Assembly (NCBI RefSeq): GCF_010015585.1
Contig: NW_022985077.1
Span: 561,605-625,604, forward strand
DNA length: 64,000 bases
Reading direction: 5' to 3'
DNA from: Eremomyces bilateralis CBS 781.70
Taxonomy: Eukaryota; Ascomycota; Dothideomycetes; Eremomycetales; Eremomycetaceae
The notes under the pieces are model-generated. The model was not told the DNA's origin. It saw only the letters and a list, made by a program, of their open reading frames with translations, and made no database searches. Every line of letters starts with the position of its first letter. Within the stretch, counting starts at the first letter, position 1. This document shows, piece by piece, positions 21,096 through 34,805 of this stretch. The translations under genes were made by a program, and so were the position numbers.

Positions 21096-22849
21096 TTAGA
21101 ACATCTTGCGCTCAGGGAACACCAAATCGCCATACTCTACATTCGCCCCATCAAACCCAAAGTGTTCGTCAGTCCTAATATTTGGGTTGATATGATGGTG
21201 ATGCATCCCATGCAAACTCCCCTGCCTCTGCATCGTCAAATTATGATGCCCCTGCTCACTCACCAGCGAGCTATCCCTGCTTCCGCGTTCATGCTTCGCG
21301 TTCGCGGATGCCGAGTCGACGGACGACGGCCCCGTGCTGGCACCATATGACGCATTCGACGAGGCAGAGGCAGGTGGGGAGCTGGAGGAGTGGAATTCGG
21401 GGGAGGTGGTGGCGATGCGGCGATGTTTGCCCCGGCCTTTGATGCCTTTGTTGGAGTTGCGGTACAGGCGCGCGAAGTATTCCCAGAGGTCCTTGTCTTG
21501 GGCGGTGACTGGGTCGCCTTCGCGGATCGAGGAGAATTTGTGGGCTAGGAAGCGAAGGGTGGCGGAGTGGAATTTGTTTTGGTGGGACTGTGGTTCAGTC
21601 GTGTCAGTCAACATCGTTCATGCAAAGAATAGGAGGATTTTCCGGGGATCGAGTGATTGATATATGCACAGGCGAGGGAATAAACCGCCCGCCTGCAGGC
21701 AAAGATATCGGTTTCGTATAGGAAAGCTCCACATACCTTGAGGTTCCCTAGCTGCGTGAACTGCTTTCCGCAATCATCAAGCAGACATGTAAATGGCTTG
21801 ATTTGCAGATGCACGATCTGATGCGCTCGTACGTTGCCTCGCTGTGCGAAAGTCTTACCGCACTCCTCGCAGCTATATGGTCGCTCGCCGGTATGTCGTC
21901 GTTCATGGGTCTGGAATCACCAGTCAGTGGCAGTTCCGGTGCGCCATGGGGTTTGAAATTACCTTAAGATTTCCCAGTTGTGTGAATCGTTGGCCGCATG
22001 ATGGCTCTTTACAGATCTGGCGGAGCGTCAGTATACCGTTCACGCCCAATCCTGGGATGCTGGACGTACAAATGGCTTAAAACCAGTGTGGGCACGGGTA
22101 TGGATATCCAGGTGAGTCTTCTGGGAGAAGAGCTTGTCGCAGCCCGGAATACGGCATACATATTTCTTTCGGGCTTTCCCAGTTGCCCGTCCCATTTTCT
22201 TTTGATGTTGCGGATATGAACGAGATTCATTCTGGGAATTCACCGCCTCGAACCCGTTCACTAAACCAGCTCGTTCACTCGACGCTCTTGCTGCTGTCTC
22301 AGTCTTGCTCTGAATGGTCCTCATCAACGTGTCTACGTCCGTTGAGAAGTTGATCCCAGTCTCAGCATTCACTGAATCAGCTCCGCTCATCTCAGTCGCC
22401 ATGAGCGAATCTTTGAGCATCTGCGGTGACTGAATAGGTGACTCCATCTCCACTTTGATCGGTTGATGAATGGCGGCACCGTTCCGTACTTCGGGAATGC
22501 GAGGGACTCCGGTCGAGATGTCCGAAGCAGTTTGGTAAGACACGGCATGAGTATGTGCCGTGGAAGCTGGCATGCTCACATAGGAAGGCGGCATGCTATA
22601 CTGATGTACTCCCATAGCCTCAATGCCATATGCCGTCTGATGCATGGGAATTGAGCTGTTCATGCCCGTCGTAAATGTTCGCATGCTCATATCGAAGGGG
22701 AACGGCTGCGAGTTAGGGACCGCGGTGGCAGATCGGCTGCCTAAATCGTAGGAAGAGAATGCCATGGTAGAGGACGGCATATGTAGCATATTGTAACTCA
22801 TCCTACGCTCCTGCCACGTACCGCCATGCGGGGCAACCACGGCAGCCAT
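21096..22849 (-). CDS. AZF1: C2H2 zinc-finger transcription factor, AZF1 type (4 exons)
   Basis: Predicted CDS is complement(21096-21587, 21737-21910, 21963-22016, 22070-22849), 499 residues. Four C2H2 fingers lie at about residues 230-340: [55 protein letters not shown], and [19 protein letters not shown]. They are followed by an extension with [20 protein letters not shown], almost the same as the block after the fingers of yeast Azf1, which makes the assignment firm. The N-terminal 225 residues are Ser/Met/Thr-rich, probably an activation region. Yeast Azf1 is a glucose-responsive activator that also affects cell-wall genes; the role here is inferred. The introns are in-frame with finger codons and have GTACGT, GTAATT and GTATGT donors. 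It is preceded by a very long gene-poor upstream region. Confidence 0.88.
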
Positions 22850-25800
22850 ATGTACGCCTGGGAGAGGAAACCTGAGGAGGAAGGAAGCAACAGGTTAGGA
22901 ATGTGTCGAATGGCTGGCTGGTGAGGAGCAGATATAGTGTTGGAAAGGACAATGTAACAAGATATGTAACAACAACGGATGCTGTTCAGGTGCTGAATCG
23001 AATCACAAGTTTATGTATGTGACGCCTTCACTGTCACAGGCAGAAACCACACTTGTGATGTTACGGAGCCGTACGAAATTATATCGCTGAGGGTGGAAAG
23101 ATGGAAGTAAATATATGTGAGGATATACAAGCTCGGTGGGATAAGTGGGATGAGTGAACAGACTATCAGGTGGAGAAAGACAAAATTGATATCGACTGAT
23201 AATGGCTCGCCAAAGCGTATGAGGAAGCAGGAGATAGTTTCCGGATGGTCAAATATCAGTTGAAGAGTTCCTTGGGAAGTAGATATGTGAGACCCCCAAA
23301 GTGTTTATGCTAGCATCCCACTCCCTCTCCTCTGTCTGGATCTTGACACCTCCACCGTAATGGACTGGGGTCCAAGGCAAGTACCGATATTCATGGCTAA
23401 TGCCAAGGCAACCCGGATCCTGGGCTAGGGTGGGAGACATTGAGACTTGAGGCTATTGTTGTTAGTATGTGAATATTACTCCGTACAGAGTATGGAGTGG
23501 GATTGTTGTCCGGGTTTACAACCTACATCTGGATGTACGGTAGGGAAGACGTTAGGGAGATGTCAAGGGATGCTGGGTCGAAGGATTGGCGTGACGGCCC
23601 CGAGGACGGGTTTCCTAATGTGGCGGTATTAGTGTGAGATGTGGATAATTGAGGGGGGGTTATCGAAAATGTCAGTGTTTTGAATTGGTAGGGGTGGGAG
23701 GTCGATGTCGATAGAGCCATGTCGCATAGACCGATCCATGATCCTGGCTTCTCTCCCGCTCTGTACGGAATGGATCGAGGATTATGACTGAGGCGGCCCA
23801 CTGTTGGTGGTGACCATGTCGTTTGCCACTTGGCAGGTTCGGTAGTCCCAGCTAAGATCTGTATCGTCATCGTACTGAATAGCCTCGAGATAGATCTGGA
23901 ATCAAGACGGTAATCTGTCTCGGACATTTCTTCGATTTTTGAAAATACAACTAAATTCAAAATGTAGAGAGAAAACACTTCTGACTTGATATGTATTCTT
24001 GACTTTGAATTAGAAGAGAGGAAGAGACTCACCGGCAGCCTGAGGTTGAGTCTGGGTGTGGTGGGTGGTCGACCAGAACCACACCCCAACCCGATCTGTA
24101 TCTACTTGCACCGGCGGCAATCGCCGAGTCACTTTGGTCTTCCACGGAGGACAGTTCAGTCGTCCTGGTCATCACAGCTCTTGCATCCAAAGGGTCAATC
24201 GGACTTCGGAGAGTCGGAGACATCCACTCCCCGGGTGGGGGTACCCTCTCCTCATTCGCTTGATAGACCGCTAACTGGCGGAGCCATGGCGGCGGCTTTA
24301 TTCGTCATGCGGTTGACTTGTATCTGCAGGCTCGCAAATTCCATCCCAGCGGGAATAAACCAGCTATCTGACGGCCCGACTATCAACATCTCTGACCCGC
24401 GAGGTGTCGCCAGACGATTAATCCTCAGCTATGAGCCAGCGCATCAATCAAGAAGCAGTACTGCTACACTAACCGTGGAGTGATTTTCACAGTGGCCACC
24501 ACGGGACGCGTATCATATCTCCACAATCCCGCTGATGAAGTAATGGTAACAGCAACCCAGCAGAAGTGTGGCATGAGGCGTCCCTTGACGATGTTGAGCT
24601 GCTGTTTTAGTGATGGTGTTCGCTCGCTTGATATGATGCCATGATAGCACGTGCTCCTCTACCGAACTTCACCTACTTGAATTCACATCTGAGCACTGGC
24701 GGCGATGCATATTGAATGGCATGCATCCACCATCTCGTTAGGGATGCTTGGAAACACTTTCATCTTGAAAGCTGGAAGCCGTCCAGTTCAAGGCCTATCG
24801 TTTGCGTCTACTGTCAATCATTTCCTATTCTCGGCGTCTATTTGAAATATACAGGACATCTCAAAGGGCGGAGCACACGTAATGATGTACCTTCTTTTTC
24901 TCTCGCAACGGTCAAGTGGCCTCTAGACGGCTGCTGCATCAGGCAAAAATAGGCACACGCATGAATTGGGTTTCATACAGTGATCCTAAAATGGAAAGGA
25001 ACCCGGGTTGGGGGGCCTGGTGGCGATCATACAGCAAGCCATGCGAGCTGTGCTGATGAGACGTCCTCGACGACAGCCAAACTTAGGATCTTCACGGAAA
25101 GAGCCAGGTCGGGAAGCACGGCAGCAACCAGGCAACCTTTTTAAAATTGTGGTGGGATTCTAGCAGCTACCGACAAACTGTACGAATCGCACGCGAGGTG
25201 TTGCACAACAGCTCGTCAAGCACGCAAGAATGACTTTGTTTACCGCAGTACATACTTCTCCCTTAAAGAGAAGCAATAGATGAGCTAGCGGCCGAGCATG
25301 AAATGTCGCCAGGTCCTCGGGACTGGGTCAGTCGAAAACTCGGAAAATACCATCTACATCTGACCCGACCTCCTGTCACATTCTACTAATCATGCGGTAT
25401 ACATTACCTTCAGCGAACAATGGTGGAGTGAACACTATCGATAAAATCGGCGAGTTGAGTTTGTCCAGTGGTGCACTCGATTGAGTAATAATTACTTCTT
25501 CGGCCTAACGTCCCGGTCCAGTCGCGCCGGCGGGACAGCCCATGGAGGCTAGTGGGGTGGGGAGCATCAATGCCAGGAACAAATCAGAGCGCTTATCCCC
25601 GTCACGCAAGATTTGTTCGAATGAGCTTGCTGCGCCCTAGCCGTGTGGGAGGCTGGGAGCATGCGGCGCAGCGGCGGGGACATTTTCATCCAGAGACAGA
25701 AGTCACCGCTTCAAGCGCGGAGATCAATTGCTAGCGAACTGCATTAGTGTGCGAATGGGGCGTGGTACTAGCGTACATCTTGGGGACTTGGACTCGATAG

Positions 25801-28800
25801 GCGATGAGGGTGTGGTGGTCCCGAGAAGCCGGGTCCGGATACGGTGGCGAGGCGCCTCCCCTTGCGTTTAAGGAGACATGCAGCATCATCCAAGCCGCTT
25901 TAGTAGGAGAGGCGCCTGGTTTTACCAATGGAAGGGAAAGGAAACGATCGATGGGACTGTGACGTGTGAATCAAACGGCTGGGATTTCAAGACCTGCGGC
26001 TGCGAGGCTGCGACGAACGCCTGGTCGAGGAGCGTGATTGAAATCGACACTCGAATCAGATTGGACCGTTCCATGAGCGATCCCTCCTCGCTCTGCTGTG
26101 CCTCTATCGTGAATTTGAGGCAGCCAGGGGCGGTTACGGAGCCAGCATCTGCCCTGCTAGATCATGCCCAATATCCATCCATTACATGGTTTACGATACA
26201 CCTCATGTTGAACATCTTTCCTAATCCTTCACGTCTGTGTCAAGGATTGACATATCAGTCTGAATAGGTACCGACTAAGGAGGGTATGCGGACATGGAGT
26301 CGGACATCGCCTCACTCCTACCCAGTATCATTGCTCGCACAAGGACATTATTACGAAACATACCACCCCATTCCCGAGTCTCACATGTCTGATCCCAAGA
26401 ACAAGGGCCAGGTACCCTTGAGCCTTGGGGTCAGCACGAACGCCACCTAGGCAACTGGGATGAGTCCCATTTTGAGCCTCTACACCCCTCTACTGTCGAA
26501 GGGTGTGTTTTGCAGTGGACCGACTGTTTGGACTCTAATTACGTGTGTGCCAGGACTGGTGCTGGAAGTATTTCCATTCTCCGGAGGTACGTTCACTGTC
26601 CAGGTATTTCGGGCCTATCCTTTCGTCCACCCGAGATACCTAGATCAAAGCTTTGTTTGCAATACAATGCCCGTATTTGTGGTGCTTCCGAAGATGAGAC
26701 CGAGCCAACATCATACGTTCCTGTCACGACCTTTGGATGAAAAGGATGCGACTCAGCAAACTCTTCGTTGCAGACCGCAGTAATGGGATTTGAACATTCC
26801 CGGTACTTTGGAACGTTTAATTCATTTAATAACAAATTACCCCCAAGATTTATCCCATGAGTCTCCAGGCTAAATTTGGAGTGATGCGACGTTTATGGGG
26901 TTACTCAACTGTTTCAACGGCACTGGACCCCTGACCAGGAATACAGTTGTTGAGCACCAAGGGGGTTGATTTTCGAGTTAATACTGCGTCGAAGTCATCA
27001 ATTTTACTCGGTCCTACGAAAGCATCATTGTTATGGGAATAATCTTGGAACGTGCGACCCGGAGGAGTGGTTCGAGCATTATTCCTTTTTGCCATTTAAC
27101 TTTCTCGGGAGTCTCCCCGCAATAGCCTCCATGATCGCCAACGGCTTTCTGGCTCGTGAGACGTGCATTTCAAAGATCGCCATCAAAGGACACTTTCCGG
27201 CCTTCCGGGTCGCCAATAATACTATCGAGACAACATTGATCAATCCTCAATATACATGTCATTTCGTTTACGTTTGTTTATGAACTATCCGAAAGGACAT
27301 TTCATCGCACAAATCATGGACCCTTGGAACCATAGACTGGTCAATCTCCAACAAGCCACGAGTTGGCAAGCACCGAAAAGAGCCAAGGAAATCACTCCCA
27401 AGTCCAAAAAGACAGGGGAAAATTCTCCGAAACGTGCATCTTCGTTGTGCTGAACCCTGGATTTCCTGCATCCAGGTACCCCGACTATCGGTCTGTCCCT
27501 CCAATCATGGATCTTTCATTCCGCACATATCCCAAAACAGCCTCCCAGAGGCAAGCCAAGCCATCCGCCTCTGTTCCCCGAAGACTGTCGTGACTACCCA
27601 GTCCAATGGCTAAGTGGAACACAATAAGCCGTTTGACGAACGTGGTCCAGCCAGGACTAGCTAGCAGCACAGTTTGCTTGTGCCTACTTTATCCATTCTG
27701 GCGGGATGGAGCACTTTGGTAACGAAAGTCACACAAGAAACGCCATTTGATGCCATGTCGCCGGGTCGCTTTCCCGGTTTCAAGCCACCAAACTTCAATT
27801 TCCGAGCTGTACGGATACAGGTATCCCAGACGTGGACAGGAAAACCCAGGATCGAGATTCGAGACAGAAAGCGCAAGGTTGAGCAATTCGCTTTGATCGC
27901 GAAGGATTGTTCCCTAGACATATGTTGCTCTTGGGAAATATCTAGTAATTAACGATAAATTCCCATGCCACAGCGGGGGCCGGGGCCTGGGGAGTGGGGC
28001 ATTATCTCTACACACGGGCCAAGGAGCAGCGGGACTTGTATCCAGTCTGTTGGGACTTGGAAACTTCCCCAGATTTATCTATGAAACGGTTACATCCCTA
28101 GAATAGCAGGGAGCCACGACTTCACTATCGCAAATATGGAGTCTTGTGGTATCGGCTCGAATAGTTTGGAATGGCGAACAATACGGAATCCTTTTACTGT
28201 AGTTCTATCTGGCTGACCCCCACTCGTACCGAACTACAGACGGGTTCCACAATCAGCAACACCAGGCACCCCGGAAATCTTGACACTAAATCGCATCCAC
28301 AATTCAAAGTCAAGAGCAGTTCTTTGTCCTCGTGGAAACGTGGGATGGAAAGACTATGCAAGGGCGATAAAGATCCCACAGTTTCCAATCAATTATTCGA
28401 TATTTTGGTTCCAATGATTGAACTTCAGGTACGGAATACTTCTCCGTATTTCACACTCAATTCCATAAGTCTGGATACCCCAAGCCTGGGGAACCCTCTT
28501 TCGCTGCCCAATTAAGGGGGAGATTCGACCAGGATCGCTGACTCGTGCATGCCCCGGGGATGTCTGCCAGGGGTGGAGGAGAAGGCGTGATACCAGAGGT
28601 CTGCAAAGTGCATCGGCTGCCAAATTCATCATCTCTCAATGAAACAAGTGCCAGCGACGACCCTTGGCTGTTCAAACTTTCAAAGTTGTATTAGGGTTGG
28701 CGATCAACTTCAATAATACAACCCTCAATTGGTGCTATTTCCGTGCTTATTTGGATTACGTTCTTCCCATAACCGCTGGATATCTGTCACATTCATCTCT

Positions 28801-31800
28801 CGCACATCTGAACACTGGAAATGATGGGACTCATGATTCTACGGTTAGAGTCTTGCACCACGGTGTGGTAAGAACTGAGATGTGTCAAAAACTCAAGACA
28901 ATAGCAATTCCGACAGGGACGTGCTGACAATCAAGAAAGAATACGGAGTATTTCCTTGGGAAAGAGTGTGCTGACTAAATCCCTTGCTTCGAGGTTTTCT
29001 TCAGCCGTCTATTCCCCAGTCCGCTACGGAATACTCCGTAGACTTGCGCTTAATATCCGAGATTCTCTATCGCTCCATGGCGGTTCTCCTATGCGGAGGC
29101 CTAATTCCCCCCTCTCCCGGTTCCCGATCAGTGGCTTAACATGGCGAAAGGCACAGTCTATTTCTTCGCGCTATATGATTACTGTGGCGTCCTATCTCAC
29201 GCTTCATAATTTTCACTCCCTCATCATTGGCTAAAGCCGAATAACCTACAAGAAAACAAGATCAGCTTGTGCTCGAATCGAGCGTCGTACAGGCTTGATA
29301 TCAAGGGAGGCGGCGCCGGATATTAAGCAAGGTTGGGCGAAACATGTCAGACAAATGGCGCTGGTAATGACGTTCCTTAGCCGTCTGCTGATCTAGAATA
29401 TCGATATCATCCTCGCCATCATCGGTTACCGGGACTGAGGATCTGTCAAAATAAGGTCATTCGGCAATCCGACAGATGGGATATTGGTCGCCTAATCAGA
29501 TGGTGGGGCGGCCTTCGGACGATATTTCCTTTCCATCCCATGGATTGAACGATCGAATTCCAGGCCTACAAATCCCCTGATAGGCTATTCCAAGAAATCG
29601 AAGATCTGTGTTCGGCGTTGTGCATTGGATGTGCCGCGGACTTTGCCTCCTTACGATCTGGTCGATCCTACTAGCAAGTGGCTACGAATGTGATCATGAC
29701 ACGGGAAGGTATCTCGAATATCTCAGTCATTATTTCGATTCTTTTTCGTCGCTTAGAGGTTCTGTCACTTCAATCGACTGGCAAGTTTCCCGTCAGCGAA
29801 CAGATTTTCCAGTTCGGCAATGTACCTTCTCCGCAATATCACATCCATCTATTAAACCAGTGGCGTCCCTACAAGCCATAGCCTCGTATCCCCATCCACT
29901 CCTTTCGTATTTTCCACTGTTTCGCCTCATCGCGGCACCATTGCTGCCAATCAAGTCTGTGGGTCCTTCGCCAAGCTGACAGTCTATCAACCGGTCGAAT
30001 CAATTGTCGCTGCGGATGTGCTCCCGGCTTCCGCCATCCGATCGTAAATCACCTGCGCACCCGAGCGGTAGCAACACTCAGCGTCTCAGCCTAGGCTAAA
30101 GTGGCACAGACATAAGACAACCTCCGTCCCATGTTCCAGGAGTTGGCAGCCGAAGTCGATCACCCAGCGTTTATGGGTCGCAGTATTTGAGTGATACGTG
30201 CATTTCGTATTGGATGGAGCATCCGCCGCCATGGGTGGCACACCTTTTATTCGACTTAAATCCAGTCTCCAATTCGCTCCCCATGTGCGGGCTGTTGTCC
30301 CAATCTATCGGAACTCGCATGTCCCTGTTGTGATAGGCGGTTGCTGTGGCTGGGAGGTCCATGTTGCTCGGGGATGCCACACGGGTTCATGCTGTCCATG
30401 GCGTCCCCATCACCGTCTCCGGCCGTAGGCGCTGATGCCCCCCCCCCCCCCCCCCCCCCACATCCTATTACCTTGCCACCACCATGTAATTGAATGAAGT
30501 GTTACTTTGCAAGGCCAAGCGACCGTGTGGCAATGTAGGAAGGGATCACCATGAGATTGGCAAAACTATTTGCTAATACGTTCCCAACGGACGTCTCCTA
30601 AGACCGAGACTGAATTAGAACGACTGTTTCCATCCCACCACTGCTGATTTTGGGGAAAGAATAGATGACGGAGATGTGAGCCATCAACATACCATTCATA
30701 GCGGAGATACCAAGGTGATTACAGCCGTCTGATGATCTCGGTTTGTAAGGTAGTCTTTATGTCCATCGACCAACCATCAGCCCAACTTCGTCAACGACAA
30801 AGACTTCTCACGTCATTTACCGATTAGCAGCAATATCTACTTTCGCATAAGGCTGCAACTGAATATCATTTCACATTCTACGTACTTGGTCAAATGAAAT
30901 CTTTGATTGCGCTTGAGCATGAGATGTTGAAACATAGCTGAAAGAGTTAGAGTGACCTTCTCTTATTATGCATCCTCGTTAGACTCAATATGGGTCTAGG
31001 AAAGTGTTTTATGAGAAATAGGTACCTGATGTAGGCGGTGGTGACTGTTATAGAACTAGCTAGTTTCGCAATTCTGCCTAAATAAGCATGTTTATGCTTG
31101 CATCGATGAGAGCCAGATTGAAATGAGAATTTGCTCACCAGAGTCTAGATGGCTGGCGTTGAAATCCGATTGCAGTTCTTACTGACTCACTCCAGTGACT
31201 AGTCGTTCCTATGCTACTCGCCCTGTTTCTTATTACCTTGATTTCCGAAACATTTCTCAATGGGATACCTCACGAGCCGTCAAATATCAATGAAAATTCA
31301 GGATGCTTCACACAATGGGAAATATGACTTCGTTAGGCAATCCTTATCAAACGATGAAGAGAGAGGGGACTGAATTGACTGGTTTGACTGAATGTACTTG
31401 TCATCTAAGCCTTGCACCCTGACGCACAAATATCGCGCCAGCGGGCCACATAAGATGTCTGTACTTGCGTTCTCATTCCTAGTTATCATTCGAAAAGGTG
31501 AATTCTATTGAGGCAGTGATGATCCCAGGCTCCCCAGGGCATGGGACCAGCGTATTCATTCCCCTTGCAACGATCAACCGCCGAGGGGGGTTCCGCCTTT
31601 GGTTTTGAGTTATGTCTTTATTCCCACAGTATAATTCCTCATACCCATACGTTGAAAAGTTTGTGTTCTGAATAGCGAGGATCGTTGATCCCTTTGCACA
31701 AGAACATGCTGAGAGAGGATGACATTATCGAAAGCAAAGTCATGGGAATCAATATATCTTTGCGTTGTGAGCAGACTATATAAACATATGACTTATACTC

Positions 31801-32675
31801 ATTAGCAAGTGGCATATAAACTTACGGAAACCCTATCCGAGCCATCGTTTTGTGAAATACAAAACCGGAGTGTCGCATGAAGCACAGAGCACAGTCAGAA
31901 AAGAATTACTCTCCATAGATATTGATTTCGATACGATCTATGCGTCTTGAATAGCATTCATTTAAATAGTTAGTCTCGTTTTGCTCTACGCTACCGATCA
32001 CCAAACCTTATTGATCCATTGCGCGATAGAATTGGTCACGAACTTATGCTTTCTCATACCATAATCAGAGCGGCACTGTTCATGCGACTAGATGAAACAA
32101 ATATGGCTTATAGCGCCAGTTCATCCGCATTGCCATTTAAGGGCGTTCTCTCTCTACTTCTCACGTTTCTGCGCCGCTGGGGCTTTGGGTTATTTAAGGT
32201 CAATGTCACGGACAGGAAGCAGCATTCGTCAACGGCGTGAAGACGGGAAGGGTTAATTCGGTGGAGTTCCTGGTGTGGTACCGACGAGAAGAACACTGGA
32301 ACTGGGTCGATGGACGGGCTTGTGAGACTGGAGGGATACTGATTCACCTAGCACATTTGGGAGAGCTGCCAGACATATAGGGATGTAGTAGCTGAGTCAC
32401 AATGTCGGCTGCGGGGATATCACATTAGAGAAAGCCTGGGCAGAACAAAAAATGCATTGGAAGTAAAATCTATGAAGCCCGATGCCATCCATTGTCGTTC
32501 GACATCCAGGCATCCCCGGATCGTGATGTATGGCGACGTCATGCGGACCGATCGTGAAGCCGTGCAGAGACGGAGAAGCAGACCCCGCAGACCGCGTAGA
32601 GCAACCCACGAACACCATACACCGAAAATGTGGTATACTGAACCAGAAACCAGGCCCACGGCCCCCCCATCCAGC
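22850..32675. other. Long gene-poor region (about 9.8 kb) upstream of the AZF1-type gene
   Basis: In a window where genes are otherwise 0.3-2 kb apart, this stretch has no frame longer than about 190 codons and none with a recognisable motif, good codon bias or plausible multi-exon structure. It lies between the start of the AZF1-type gene and the 3' end of NOG1. It contains a 22-bp C tract (30438-30459) and three copies of TACTCCGTA or its complement. I find no transposase or reverse transcriptase remnant. It may hold a long regulatory region, noncoding RNA genes, or decayed repeats that cannot be recognised by eye. Confidence 0.5.
30438..30459. repeat. Homopolymer tract of 22 C
   Basis: Twenty-two consecutive C residues are seen, the longest homopolymer in the window. 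Its complement is a G22 run able to form G-quadruplexes. The exact length in the genome may vary or be affected by sequencing. Confidence 0.9.
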
Positions 32676-34805
32676 TTATCGCGACCGGGTCTTCCCAATG
32701 CCGCGCTTTCCAGCGAGCTAGTCATAGTCGTTAGCACATCGCCCATTCCATCGAGGTCCAAGGAGTAGATTGGTAAACTCACCAAATGCTTCGACAGCAT
32801 TGCCGTCGTGTGCCGATCCGCCTCGCCCTGCCTCGCCATCCGATTCATGTTCTTCTGCCCCAACTTCGCCATCCGCTCCGCCTTCGTGCGCGCCGTCTGG
32901 TTCGTGACGCCGTCCTCGCGGCGATTCGTGCTCGCGGTGCGTACGCGGCTGCGCGCGCGCTCGAGCGCCGACATGGGCGGCTTATCGACGTCCATGGCGT
33001 CCTCGTCGACGTCGGGCGCGCGGGAGACCGGGCGGCCGCGCGACTGGGAGCGGGCGCGGTCGGTGGAGGCGGCGGGGTCGAAGCCGAGGGACTCCAGGGT
33101 GGAGGCGAGATCAGAGATTTTCTTGGGGCGGGCGACGGAGCGGGGGATGACGGGGCGATTTTTGAGGGATTTGCGGAGGCGGGACTCGTTGCGGATGAGG
33201 ATGCGCTTCTCGCGGATGAGGTCGGCTTTGTGGCGGATGGTGGCGACCTCGAGGTCATCATCGTCGACTTCGAGCTCGTTGTCGTAGTAGCCGCTGGATT
33301 CGAGGCGGTCCTCTTCCTCTTCGAGAGCGGCGAGCTTGGCTTCGATTTCCGGGTCGACGAAGTCGTAGACGTTGCGGCCTTCGAAGACCTCGGGCATCTT
33401 GTCGTCTTTCCAGTCGGGGTTGTCGAGGAGCCAGTTCTTTTTGAGGTTGATGTTGTAGACGCCGGGCCCACCCTGTTCCTCTTCGAGGTCGCGTTCGAGT
33501 TTGGGCCGGTTGGGGTCGTCCAGCTCGTACTTCATCCGGTTCTTCGCGCCTTCGGGGATAAAGGCTTCGCGCGTGACGCCGCCCAGCGGCTGGGCAACGT
33601 GGATGCGCTTGAGAAGCTCGCCCAATCGGCCGCTGACTTCGCCGGAGGTGTTGAGGCCGGACTTTAATCGCTCGGCGTTCCGCTCCGCGAGCAGGCGATC
33701 GCAGGCCGCATTGCGAACTTGCATCAAGCCCTCGGTTGTTGTGCACGATAGCTGCAGCAGTTCCACCTCGCCAGGCTTCAGCATCGACTGAAGTTGGGCC
33801 TGTGTCTCGTCGTCCAAATCCTCGGGTCGTTTGATGTCGATCTTGTTGATGACGATGAAGACCAGCTTGTTGGAGAAGAGAGTCTTGACGTTGTGGAAGA
33901 GTTGCATTTGCGCGGAGACGGAGAAACCGCACTCTTCGGACAAGTCCATGAAGTAGAGGATGGCCGATCGAAGATGGGCAATGGCGGTGATCGACTGCAT
34001 TTCAATCGCGTTCATCTCCTCCACGGGATGATCCAAGATTCCGGGGGTATCAATCGCTTGGAATCGAAGCATCTTGTAGTCGAAATGCCCCACGTAGAGA
34101 CTCTTCGTTGTGAACGCGTACGGCTGGACATCGACATCCGCGCGCGAAATGTTCCGGAGGAAGCTCGATTTGCCCACGTTCGGGTAGCCGCAGATCAGCA
34201 GCGTTCTCGTGTTCGGGTCGATGGCCGGCAGACGGCCCAGATGCTGTCGGACCTGCTCCAAATAGCCCAGCGCATCTTTCAGGCGCTTGCAGATAGTGGC
34301 CATGCGGCCCAGCGCGGCTCGCTTGAGCTGCTTGCATTGGTAGAGCGATTGCGCATATTTCAGCAGGCGGACGTAGTCTCGCGCCACGGTTTCGATAAGG
34401 TGCTTGGCAGTGGACAGTTGGCCAAGGGAGATTTTGAGATGGTCGGAATCATAGAGGGTGTTAATCAAGTCGCGATCTGAAGATGTTAGCCTCTGCCTTC
34501 GGTCTAGCAGAATCGATGTCCTTACGGAACGGATGAATGTCTGCCAGTCTTGGGAAGCCTTCAATGACTGCAGCGAGTTTCTCTGAGAACGTCTCCGCCG
34601 TGTACTTGACTTTTCTCGTATAGAACGCTATGCAGTCGTCAGTCTAGTTCTCTTCACCTCGATTGTGTTCCGTACCTCGAATTCTACTGATCTTGAAACC
34701 CGGACGGATGAGGGTGGGGAGGCGTCGCTGGGTGCGGCTTAAGACAATGTCGATGAACTCCGAAGAGCTCGGGACGGGAGCGATATCCTTCCAAGTGGTC
34801 TTCAT
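32676..34805 (-). CDS. NOG1: Nucleolar GTP-binding protein 1, 60S ribosome assembly (4 exons)
   Basis: Predicted CDS is complement(32676-32717, 32783-34476, 34526-34627, 34676-34805), 655 residues (yeast Nog1 has 647). NOG1 is a GTPase that joins nucleolar pre-60S particles, spans the polypeptide exit tunnel region and leaves in the cytoplasm. The start [11 protein letters not shown] matches the family start. The four-helix N-terminal domain is followed by the GTPase domain: G1 GYPNVGKSS at 174-182, G3 DTPG, G4 NKID. The NOGCT region follows, with [21 protein letters not shown] and [13 protein letters not shown], and a basic tail. Exon 4 is only 42 bp and encodes [13 protein letters not shown], equal to the family end; without this splice the C-terminus would be unrelated. 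Introns are 48, 49 and 65 bp. It is divergent to the OPRT gene. Confidence 0.93.

Noticed and set aside
23523-24089. 188-codon minus-strand frame in the gene-poor region
   Set aside because: Ser/Thr-rich composition without motif, no supporting exon structure; chance frame is more likely.
22850-32675. Possibility of LTR-type or other virus-like elements in the gene-poor region
   Set aside because: No long direct repeats, polymerase or capsid-like frames could be recognised by eye on either strand.
32786-33667. 293-codon plus-strand frame
   Set aside because: Antisense shadow of the GC-rich NOG1 coding region, without recognisable motifs.
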